In this document: positions 1-5,746 of the stretch, one piece after another | How positions within the stretch are numbered: position 1 is the first letter of the stretch | Layout: every line of letters starts with the position of its first letter | Source: Methanothrix sp. | GTDB taxonomy: Archaea; Halobacteriota; Methanosarcinia; Methanotrichales; Methanotrichaceae | Assembly (NCBI GenBank): GCA_011620785.1 | Contig: WOYM01000124.1 | Coordinates: forward strand, 1 to 12,683 | Direction: 5' to 3' | Length of the DNA stretch: 12,683 nucleotides | Position numbers and translations under genes: made by a program | Notes under the pieces: generated by a model | Databases searched by the model: none | Seen by the model: only the letters and a program-made list of their open reading frames with translations | Told to the model about the DNA's origin: nothing

Positions 1-5
1 CAATA

Positions 6-449
6 ATGATAAAGAGGTTTGCATTGCCTTTCGTTCTGGCGGTTCTGATAATTCCCTCATTTGCTCAGGGGGGAGCCGGATACGGCGCAATAGATATTCT
101 GGGAAAGTATGGTGGAATACTTGAATTGGAAGCTTCTGCCTTTGTATTCCCAGAATATACAGATGTCAATATAGATACTCTGAAAATTGGAAACGATCGG
201 GCTTTAGCCATTGGTCCAGGTATAGATCCTATTGCTACAAATAATCTGCTGATTAAGAAGAATCAGAATTCAGGAGACTGCAATTGCTGCTCTGAGGACA
301 GCCCGACAAATGGCAATGTGTCATCCAGCTGTCTGGATTGCTGCAATAAGGTCAATATCGATCAGATCGGCGTTGGCAACAGGGATGCCATAGCATTGGG
401 ACTGTCTGAGGCAACCAATAACGTCAAGATCGTTGCCAATCAGCAGTGA
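6..449 (+). CDS. Small secreted Cys-rich protein with two curlin-like repeats
   Basis: I do not recognise a named family. The 147-residue product starts with a clear signal peptide (residues 1-20, positive MIKR then a hydrophobic stretch, cleavage near SFA-Q), so it should be exported. After that come two imperfect internal repeats: residues 54-87 (begins VNIDTLKIGN) and 116-146 (begins VNIDQIGVGN). Both carry GN, an A-x-A pair, ATNN and a closing NQ, with 16 of 28 alignable positions identical. Between them lies a linker with two Cys clusters, CxCC (92-95) and CxxCC (109-113). The pattern Q-x-G-x-x-N with following Ala resembles the curlin repeat of CsgA/CsgB amyloid subunits. That is a resemblance I infer, not a demonstrated homology. 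The start fits the signal peptide, but the window begins five bases upstream, so promoter and RBS cannot be seen. The gene faces scpB convergently. Confidence 0.7.
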   Translation: MIKRFALPFVLAVLIIPSFAQGGAGYGAIDILGKYGGILELEASAFVFPEYTDVNIDTLKIGNDRALAIGPGIDPIATNNLLIKKNQNSGDCNCCSEDSPTNGNVSSSCLDCCNKVNIDQIGVGNRDAIALGLSEATNNVKIVANQQ

Positions 450-491
450 TAGTAAAATCCAGTAGCTTGATCCCGTAAAGGCATTATTGGG

Positions 492-532
492 CCAGCCCAC
501 ATCCTTTTTGGGGGCTGGAAGCAACTCTTTTT
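492..532. terminator. Hairpin terminator between convergent genes
   Basis: CCAGCCC (492-498) and GGGCTGG (512-518) form a perfect 7-bp stem around a 13-nt loop. On the + strand it is followed by a short T-run (528-532). It lies in the 106-bp gap between the secreted-protein gene (+) and scpB (-), so it could end transcripts from both sides. The T-rich loop strand also gives a few U residues in one orientation. Confidence 0.5.
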
Positions 533-555
533 GGAAATGGCCGGCATGAGACACC

Positions 556-1611
556 TTAATCTGGCTTGGCGTCAGCAGAAGAAACGCCATTAATATCCAC
601 AAGGATCTTCTCATAGCGCTCTACGATCCTCTCCACTATGTCCATATCATAGGGCTGGTGGACAGGCACCTGAATTTCGGCCTCCATCTGGGCAGAGCTG
701 GGCGCTGCTCTCAGCCCCTCCTCCTGAACATCCAAACGGAGATCGCGGGCGATATCCTCGATCATGGGAGTCAGAGGCTTGATCGGTCTTGCCTTCTGCG
801 CCCTTTTGCGAAACCTCTTCAGGAGCCGGTCAACCTCTGCAGCCAGTGGCTCCACATCGCCCGATTCTGCTGCCCGGACTATCTGCTCTGCGCTCTCTTT
901 AAGCTGGGTGAGGGTGCGAACACCTGCCTCTATGAGATCTCCGCAGTAGTATTCTCTCACCCTCTCCAGGTAGCCGGGAGCAATGATCAGAAGGTCGATC
1001 TCCTCGAGCCGGGATAGGTCCTCTTCCCCTGGGTTGTATGGATTGACCACCAGATAGTCCAGGCCCAGGCGCAAGGCGAGGGTCCTGTACATGGGACTGA
1101 CCCCTACCAGCTTTTTGTTCTGCAGAAGAGCCTTTCTCACCGCCTCGGGATTGGACGAGGTGATGCCGAAGTAGTCGGCAAATCCGGGGGTGGTGGTGAG
1201 AAGCTTGGTCCGGCTGTGCTTGACCGCATTGATCAGGCCCCTTTTCTCCAGTTCCTTCACGTGCTCATAGCTCTTGTTCCCCCTGATTTGCACCAGCTCG
1301 CTCTGCTTGATGGGCTGCTTATAGGCGATGATGGCCAGGGTCCTGATCAGGGGCGCCTCGATCTCCTTGGGAGCGAAGGAGAGGACCCGTCCCGCCAGCA
1401 TGGAGCGGACCTGCATGGAATAGCCATCTCCTATGCTCTTGATCTCTATTCCCGAGCTGCGACTGGCATACTCCCGGGCCAGGTCGCGGGCAGCTTCCTC
1501 GGCCATCTGGAGGGAGAGGCCGGAGATATCCGCTAATTCTTGGGGATTGAGCGTCCTGCCTGCAGCAAAAAGAGCGGCTTCGATAACTGCCTTAGCGCTG
1601 GAATCCGTCAT
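556..1611 (-). CDS. scpB: Segregation and condensation protein B (ScpB) with long C-terminal extension
   Basis: ScpB is the winged-helix (kite) subunit of the SMC-ScpA-ScpB condensin that compacts and segregates the chromosome in the cytoplasm. The first ~150 residues carry the two winged-helix domains, including the family hallmark TLAIIAYKQP (91-100), the IRG motif (109-111), and a C-terminal wing ending near DYFGI (146-150). Usual ScpB proteins are about 170-220 residues; this one is 351. Residues ~165-300 form an extra, apparently folded region (two beta-like strands YLVVNP and IDLLIIAP, then a possible helix-hairpin-helix LIEAGVRTLTQL at 226-237 and a basic helix KRFRKRAQKAR). The tail to 351 is less conserved-looking. 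ATG at 1611 is preceded by a weak AGGT. No scpA or smc is adjacent. The core identification is firm; the role of the extension is unknown. Confidence 0.9.
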   Translation of the reverse strand: MTDSSAKAVIEAALFAAGRTLNPQELADISGLSLQMAEEAARDLAREYASRSSGIEIKSIGDGYSMQVRSMLAGRVLSFAPKEIEAPLIRTLAIIAYKQPIKQSELVQIRGNKSYEHVKELEKRGLINAVKHSRTKLLTTTPGFADYFGITSSNPEAVRKALLQNKKLVGVSPMYRTLALRLGLDYLVVNPYNPGEEDLSRLEEIDLLIIAPGYLERVREYYCGDLIEAGVRTLTQLKESAEQIVRAAESGDVEPLAAEVDRLLKRFRKRAQKARPIKPLTPMIEDIARDLRLDVQEEGLRAAPSSAQMEAEIQVPVHQPYDMDIVERIVERYEKILVDINGVSSADAKPD

Positions 1612-1645
1612 CAGATCGACCTGAAAGATGATCTCTTCCCGAGGG

Positions 1646-1656
1646 ATTTAAGTTTT
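1646..1656 (-). promoter_or_regulatory. scpB: Possible TATA element for scpB
   Basis: Read on the - strand the sequence is AAAACTTAAAT, an archaeal TATA-like element centred about 38 bases before the scpB ATG. This would give a leader of roughly ten bases. It is short and AT-rich, so the call is tentative. Confidence 0.3.
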
Positions 1657-1767
1657 GGCCAGAGACGTTCTGCTTAGACTGGGGAAAGCGAAAAGGGAGC
1701 CCTGAAAATGCTGGATCTGTAATATCTGCAGTAGAATTAATTTTTTATATTAAAGCATAGCTGATTC

Positions 1768-1815
1768 TGACCGCAAGAGATATCTTGCTATCCGCGGTCA
1801 CTAAATTACGTAATT
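1768..1815. repeat. Nested inverted repeats and 12-bp palindrome upstream of helicase remnant
   Basis: TGACCGC (1768-1774) pairs perfectly with GCGGTCA (1794-1800). Inside and overlapping it, GCAAGA (1773-1778) pairs with TCTTGC (1783-1788) across a GATA loop. Four bases later comes a perfect 12-bp palindrome, AATTACGTAATT (1804-1815). An AT-rich TATA-like stretch (about 1737-1752) lies just upstream, so the hairpins could sit in the leader of the helicase gene. They could also be operator sites or scars of insertion. No function can be assigned. Confidence 0.5.
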
Positions 1816-1830
1816 CAGCCAGTACCAAAC

Positions 1831-2412
1831 ATGATCCTCCGAGGATCACTATTCTCAGAACCTGTGCAGGTTATCACAGTGATTCCCATGGGGGATGCCA
1901 TAAAACTGATTGGAAAGGGGCTAAACACTGGCAAGCTCCATGATCCTATTTTATTCAATGAGCAACTGGCGGCTCTGGAGACGACTCCAGAAAATGAGCC
2001 CTTTGATGGCGATGCAGGAAACTTCCGCCTCGGCGTTGAAGCCATGCGCCTGGCCCTAGCCCATGAGTATGATCCTTATTTCACTCTCTCCATTGCCAGA
2101 GTGGATCCCCTACCTCATCAGCTGGAGGCAGTCTATGACTATTTCCTGAAGCTCCCACGCATTCGCTTCCTACTGGCAGACGACCCAGGAGCTGGCAAGA
2201 CCATCATGGCCGGTCTGCTGATAAAGGAATTGAAAATTCGCGGCCTAATAAAGCGCATACTAATCGTTTCCCCTGCCAACCTTACCTTTCAGTGGCAGCG
2301 TGAGATGCAGGACAAATTCAAAGAACATTTCGAGGTATTGAGAAGCGATATTGAGGGCGTCGGTTTAGCCCTTGATTTTAGTCCTTTGGAACGGAATTTT
2401 GAGAATTATTGA
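1831..2412 (+). pseudogene. Truncated SNF2/DEAD-type helicase (N-terminal remnant)
   Basis: The product matches the N-terminus of large (about 1000-residue) SNF2-family helicases often found in defence islands (DrmD-like or stand-alone). Visible are the conserved lead-in LNTGKLHDPI (31-40), a Q-motif-like LPHQLEAVYDYF (94-105), Walker A ADDPGAGKT (116-124) and motif Ia around ILIVSPANLTFQWQ (143-156). Family-like sequence stops near residue 173 (about base 2350); the last 20 residues look like random readthrough to a stop. The DEAH box, the second RecA lobe and all C-terminal domains are missing, so it cannot be a working helicase. The 5' end is uncertain too: the frame is open back to 1771 but has no ATG, GTG or TTG before 1831. 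Identification is from recalled family sequence. Confidence 0.8.
1832..1848. repeat. Perfect inverted repeat over the helicase start codon
   Basis: TGATCCT (1832-1838) and AGGATCA (1842-1848) form a 7-bp stem with a CCG loop directly after the A of the putative ATG. In an mRNA it would bury the start codon. It may be coincidental in decayed DNA, or a site at an old breakpoint. Confidence 0.45.
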
Positions 2413-2416
2413 GAAT
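2399..2416 (+). repeat. 8-bp direct repeat at the helicase/ferredoxin junction
   Basis: TTGAGAAT occurs at 2399-2406 and again at 2409-2416, two bases apart, in the ~75-bp stretch between the last recognisable helicase codon (about 2350) and the first recognisable ferredoxin codon (about 2424). It could be a deletion or duplication scar. It is short enough to be chance. Confidence 0.35.
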
Positions 2417-2423
2417 AGTAGGA

Positions 2424-2605
2424 ATATCCAGTGCGGGATCTGTGCGGAGATCTGCCCTGTCGGTGCCATCGATCCGGACCACAGCGAGGTGATCGATACG
2501 AAGAAATGCATCACTTGCTGTGCCTGTATCAGGCTCTGCCCGGAGCATGCGAGGACAATAATGGCTTCTGCCCTCCGGGTATCTCCTTTCTATTTTTTCC
2601 TCTAA
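2424..2605 (+). pseudogene. C-terminal fragment of a dicluster (2x 4Fe-4S) ferredoxin-domain protein
   Basis: In a different frame from the helicase remnant, translation gives IQCGICAEICPVGAI and then KCITCCACIRLCPEHAR. The second cluster motif is complete (CxxCxxCxxxCP). The first lacks its first cysteine: the expected CxxCxxCxxxCP begins with Asn, so the break falls right at the domain edge. A flavodoxin or other N-terminal domain, as in EFR1-type flavodoxin-ferredoxin proteins, is absent. The frame ends in FYFFL, similar to the PEFFL tail I recall for that family, with the intervening segment apparently shortened. An upstream ATG at 2372 would only add unrelated residues. This is most simply a gene remnant; a working one-and-a-half-cluster protein is unlikely. 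Confidence 0.75.
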
Positions 2606-2631
2606 TTAAGGCTCAAAAAGCAGTTACCTTT

Positions 2632-3321
2632 TCACTGTATCCTTTTAAGAGGAATCATTCCATTATGAACCGCCGTGGCCACCAAAGCCCCGGAAAAGCC
2701 GATATTTTCCAGAGACTCAAGATCCTTTTCATCCTTCACCCCTCCCCCCAGGATCAGAGGATGGCGGCTTCGAGCCCTGGCTTTCTCTAAAAACTCCTCA
2801 TCCAGGCCGGCACAGGTCCCTATCCGATCTAGCTCCATGATTATCACTCCCTCCAGGGGGATATGATTCAGCTCCTCCAGGACCTCCAGAGGGCTGCGAT
2901 CCGCCATGGCCTTATCCCTTGACAGAACCCTGCGCTTCGACATATCCAGGCTGGCTATCGTCCTCCTTTGGCCTGAGACCTCCTCTATCAGGGAGATGGA
3001 GGCCGTCTCCGTCCCCAGAACCGGGAGAACGGATGGAGGAAGAACATCCAGATCGCTTGATCTAAAGGCGCCAGTGTCCGCAATGGTCCTGGCCCGCTTG
3101 GATATCTCCTGGATCAGCGCCATATTATTTCCCCGGCCCATGATCATATCCAGGTCTGCTACATAGACCTGAACCGGCCGAAGCTCATCCATAATCAGCT
3201 GGGGTTCGGAGGATTCTATTACCTGGCTGAATTCAGCAACAGGCTTATAGCGGCTGCGCTCTCCCCGCAGGGCATGAACAACAGCACCATTAAGTATATC
3301 GAGCACGAAGATGCACTGCAC
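2632..3321 (-). CDS. HisA-like TIM-barrel protein of unknown substrate (COG1411 type)
   Basis: The 229-residue protein is related to phosphoribosylformimino-AICAR-phosphate isomerase (HisA) but belongs to the divergent archaeal HisA-like group rather than true HisA. Visible landmarks are the strand-1 Asp8 (FVLDILNG), Asp126 (ASLDMSKR) in the place of the second HisA acid, LDRIGT (164-169), and the two phosphate-binding loops LGGGV (191-195) and ATAVHNG (215-221). A phosphorylated sugar-like substrate is therefore likely, but the reaction is unknown. The start is GTG at 3321, the only start codon in the open frame between the upstream in-frame stop and the conserved FVLD. It lies 26 bp from mfnB, divergently. 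That pairing hints at a role in cofactor or C1 metabolism, which is inference only. Confidence 0.8.
   Translation of the reverse strand: MQCIFVLDILNGAVVHALRGERSRYKPVAEFSQVIESSEPQLIMDELRPVQVYVADLDMIMGRGNNMALIQEISKRARTIADTGAFRSSDLDVLPPSVLPVLGTETASISLIEEVSGQRRTIASLDMSKRRVLSRDKAMADRSPLEVLEELNHIPLEGVIIMELDRIGTCAGLDEEFLEKARARSRHPLILGGGVKDEKDLESLENIGFSGALVATAVHNGMIPLKRIQ
3291..3300 (+). promoter_or_regulatory. mfnB: Possible TATA element for mfnB inside the HisA-like gene
   Basis: TAAGTATATC is centred about 52 bases before the mfnB ATG and would give a leader of about 25 bases. The intergenic gap is only 26 bp, so a promoter for mfnB must lie within the divergent neighbour. Tentative. Confidence 0.35.
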
Positions 3322-3347
3322 ATTTGCCCAATCGGGATTGAGAGAAT

Positions 3348-4052
3348 ATGAGATTATTGGTCAGCCCTATGAACATGGAAGAGGCGCATGCAGCACTGGC
3401 AGGCGGCGCTGATATTTTGGATGTGAAGAACCCCAAAGAGGGATCCCTGGGTGCGAACTTCCCCTGGGTCATACGCTCGGTAGCAGACCTGGCAGGAGGC
3501 AGAGTGCCGGTAAGTGCGACCATCGGCGACATGGAGTTCAAGCCGGGAACAGCGAGCCTGGCAGCTTTAGGCGCCGCGTCTTCAGGCGCGGATTACGTCA
3601 AAGCGGGCCTATTGGGAGTGAAAACTAGTGATCAGGCAGAGGAGATGCTCAAGGCCATTGTGCGAGCGGTCAAGGACCTCGATCCAGAGAAGAAGGTGGT
3701 GGCTTCAGGCTATTCTGACTACCTTCGTGTTGGAAGCATATCTCCCATGCTCCTGCCCGCGGCCGCTTCTAAGGCGGGGGCAGATGTGGTGATGGTGGAC
3801 ACGGCCATAAAGGATGGGAAGCCGACATTCGACTTCATGGGAGAGAAGGACTTGGCGGATTTCATTGAGCTTGGCCACTCATTTGACCTGGAGGTTGCCC
3901 TGGCTGGCAGCATCGGATTTCCTCATCTGGGAACGCTCTTGCGCCTGCAGCCGGACATCATCGGCGTGCGGGGCATCGTCTGCGGGGGAGACCGCAGGAG
4001 TGCAGTGAAAGAAGAACTTGTGGTGAAGGTCAAGAGCGCTCTATCGAGATGA
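3348..4052 (+). CDS. mfnB: (5-formylfuran-3-yl)methyl phosphate synthase, methanofuran biosynthesis
   Basis: MfnB condenses two molecules of glyceraldehyde 3-phosphate into 4-(hydroxymethyl)-2-furancarboxaldehyde phosphate, the first committed step to the furan ring of methanofuran, the C1 carrier of methanogenesis. The 234-residue length is normal for this TIM-barrel family (former DUF556). The residues known from the Methanocaldococcus jannaschii enzyme fall at identical positions: Asp25 and Lys27 (LDVKNPKEGSLGA), Lys85 (DYVKAGLLG) and Asp151 (VMVDTA). The ATG is directly followed by the family N-terminus RLLVSP, with a weak GAG-containing RBS. It is divergent from the HisA-like gene and converges on the Nudix gene with 11 bp between stops. 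No other methanofuran gene is in view. Confidence 0.95.
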   Translation: MRLLVSPMNMEEAHAALAGGADILDVKNPKEGSLGANFPWVIRSVADLAGGRVPVSATIGDMEFKPGTASLAALGAASSGADYVKAGLLGVKTSDQAEEMLKAIVRAVKDLDPEKKVVASGYSDYLRVGSISPMLLPAAASKAGADVVMVDTAIKDGKPTFDFMGEKDLADFIELGHSFDLEVALAGSIGFPHLGTLLRLQPDIIGVRGIVCGGDRRSAVKEELVVKVKSALSR

Positions 4053-4063
4053 ACTCATCCGGA

Positions 4064-4555
4064 TTAATTTTCGGGACAATACATATTTGTATTTGGATGA
4101 TCCAGGGCATGCAGCAGCCGGTCAATGAAACCCTGCTGTCCTTTGAGGATTTTTTTCCGGGCAGACTCAATATCAAACCATCCTGCTCTGTCGATCTCGG
4201 GAAACTCCCGCATTATCCCCGATCTCCTGGGCCACTCAAGTGAGAACTTATTGCTCACAATCTTCCTCTCATCCAGGGCCTTTTCCACCGCCCAGGCAAA
4301 AACGATCTTTCCGCTGGGCTGCTTTATCCTTCCCAGCTCTATGAAAACCCCATCAACCTCAAAGCCCGTCTCTTCCTTAAACTCCCTTCTTGCTGCATCC
4401 AGGGGGCTCCCGTTCTCCTCGAAAAGGCCTTTGGATATCGACCAGGCTCCCTCATCCTTCCCCGCCCACAAGGGCCCTCCGGGGTGAACGAGAAAGACCT
4501 CAAGATGATTGTCCTGAAACCTGAAAGGCAGGATCCCGCCGCTCTTTTTGCTCAT
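4064..4555 (-). CDS. Nudix hydrolase
   Basis: This 163-residue protein belongs to the Nudix family, which cleaves nucleoside diphosphates linked to another group. The substrate here cannot be told. The Nudix box runs from Gly43 to Phe65 and ends in the key REFKEETGF (57-65), so the metal-binding Glu58, Glu61 and Glu62 are present. The first Glu of the consensus GX5E is Gly49. The N-terminal SGGILPFRF and HPGGPLWAGKDEGAWSISKG match the subgroup COG4119 as I recall it. ATG at 4555 lies 15 bp after the stop of the upstream phosphatase-family gene, so the two are probably cotranscribed, with translation perhaps coupled. Confidence 0.88.
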   Translation of the reverse strand: MSKKSGGILPFRFQDNHLEVFLVHPGGPLWAGKDEGAWSISKGLFEENGSPLDAARREFKEETGFEVDGVFIELGRIKQPSGKIVFAWAVEKALDERKIVSNKFSLEWPRRSGIMREFPEIDRAGWFDIESARKKILKGQQGFIDRLLHALDHPNTNMYCPEN

Positions 4556-4570
4556 ATCGTTTTATCATTT

Positions 4571-5638
4571 TCACTTATATCTTGATCGATGGCTCTTGTC
4601 TCTTCCTCTCTCCCTTCTCAAGACGCTTGTCGTGGTGGACCATTTGATATCCGATTCCGGCAGCTCAAAGCGGGCGATCACCGGGGCGTGATCGGACTCG
4701 GGATAGAAAATCTTGGGAGCGAAGACTATGGACTCATCATGCAAGAGCTCGTTATGCACCTCAGAGCCCTTGAAGAAGGCGAGCATCGTCCTTGATACCA
4801 GAATATGGTCCAGCATCTTGCCCTTGCCGTTATGCAGAAGAGAATAGCGTGCGGGCTCGGGAATGTTTCTCTCTGTGGGCACCATGACCCTCATGGCCAG
4901 GTCCATGTTCCCCGTGTTCTCCACGTCACCCCGGATGGCCTCTATGGAGACCTCATCGAACTCCTCGTTGAAATCCCCGCAGACGGCAATGAGAGCACAG
5001 CGATTGTCATCGAATAGATTGTCTATCAGAATGCGGGTCTCAAGAGCCTGGCCAATGCGTTTCATGCTGGATATGAAGACCCCTTCTGCCCAGCCGAATG
5101 CCGTCTTCCAGGTCCTTTCGCTAAGCTTATGACCCTGGATGTTGGTCGGCCGACGGGATTTGAGGTGCAGGTTGATCACATCCAGAACCGCTCCATTGGG
5201 CAACCTGACCTTTGCGTGGAGAATGGGCCTCTCCCAGGAGATCTCCCGTGCCTCCAGCTCCTCGGGCAGGGCAGTGACCTTCTTGTAGCTCGGCGAGGGG
5301 GCATACTCATGCTGATATTGATGCTGCTCCATGATATCGAAGCGGCTGAGGATGACCAGATTGTGATGGCTAAGGTAATTTCCATCCCGGTCCACGGTTG
5401 AGGCCCTGTTGAAGCTCTCATAGGGAGTTCCTTCTAAGAGGCGGTCCAAAGCCTCCAGGCGAGGCCTCCCGTTGCGCTCGTGCTGGGCGCAGATCTCTTG
5501 CAGGCAGAGAACGTCAGCGTCCAACCGGATGAGCTGGGGCCGAAGGACTGGTATGCGTTCATCCAGGCTAGGGCTTCTATCTGGCCGGTCGTCCAGGCTC
5601 ATGAGGTTGAATGTCGCTATGCTCACCTTGATTGTCAT
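4571..5638 (-). CDS. Endonuclease/exonuclease/phosphatase (EEP) family protein
   Basis: This 355-residue protein has the complete EEP catalytic set: Asn11 (ATFN), Glu48 (LCLQE), His158 (NLHLKS), Asp222 and Asn224 (CGDFN), and Asp316-His317 (SDH). EEP enzymes are metal-dependent phosphodiesterases or phosphatases acting on nucleic acids, lipids or inositol phosphates. There is no signal peptide, so it should act in the cytoplasm, and the substrate is unknown. A ~30-residue basic tail (RRERGRDKSHRSRYK at the end) might help bind nucleic acid. The ATG at 5638 has a good RBS (GGAG about 8 bases upstream). It is the first gene of a likely two-gene operon with the Nudix hydrolase and is divergent from the nuclease-like gene at 5747. 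Confidence 0.87.
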   Translation of the reverse strand: MTIKVSIATFNLMSLDDRPDRSPSLDERIPVLRPQLIRLDADVLCLQEICAQHERNGRPRLEALDRLLEGTPYESFNRASTVDRDGNYLSHHNLVILSRFDIMEQHQYQHEYAPSPSYKKVTALPEELEAREISWERPILHAKVRLPNGAVLDVINLHLKSRRPTNIQGHKLSERTWKTAFGWAEGVFISSMKRIGQALETRILIDNLFDDNRCALIAVCGDFNEEFDEVSIEAIRGDVENTGNMDLAMRVMVPTERNIPEPARYSLLHNGKGKMLDHILVSRTMLAFFKGSEVHNELLHDESIVFAPKIFYPESDHAPVIARFELPESDIKWSTTTSVLRRERGRDKSHRSRYK

Positions 5639-5688
5639 CCGATCACTCCTAGCTACTCCTCTTGTTCATACTATCTTGTCGAGGAGAG

Positions 5689-5706
5689 GATTTATCCTTT
5701 ATACTT
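5689..5706. promoter_or_regulatory. Shared bidirectional promoter region
   Basis: The AT-rich block contains TTTATACTT read rightward (5698-5706) and TATAAAGGATAAATCC read leftward (5703-5688). Rightward, transcription would start near 5727 for the nuclease-like gene; leftward, near 5670 for the EEP gene. Both distances suit archaeal TATA elements. The two genes are divergent across 108 bp, so the elements overlap and the two promoters may compete. Confidence 0.45.
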
Positions 5707-5719
5707 GTATGGTTGAGGT

Positions 5720-5734
5720 AGGATTGCAAATCCT
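5720..5734. repeat. Inverted repeat at the 5' end of the nuclease-like gene
   Basis: AGGATT (5720-5725) and AATCCT (5729-5734) are a perfect 6-bp inverted repeat around GCA, 12 bases before the ATG and overlapping the predicted transcription start. It could be a repressor site or a small leader hairpin next to the RBS GAGGT (5738-5742). Confidence 0.4.
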
Positions 5735-5746
5735 GCAGAGGTTGCT

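Noticed and set aside
658..1536. Several open frames on the + strand opposite scpB
   Set aside because: They lie antisense to a clear ScpB coding sequence, have no recognisable motifs and reflect its codon bias.
1612..1830. Possible tRNA or structured RNA gene in the palindrome-rich gap
   Set aside because: No cloverleaf, T-loop GTTCRA-like sequence or CCA-type end is present; the hairpins are too short and separate.
2431..2790. A 119-codon + strand frame starting inside the ferredoxin fragment
   Set aside because: It is out of frame with the two Cys-cluster motifs and runs antisense into the HisA-like gene; its peptide shows no family features.
4863..5401. Overlapping + strand frames opposite the EEP gene
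   Set aside because: They are antisense to a gene with every EEP catalytic motif and show no motifs of their own.
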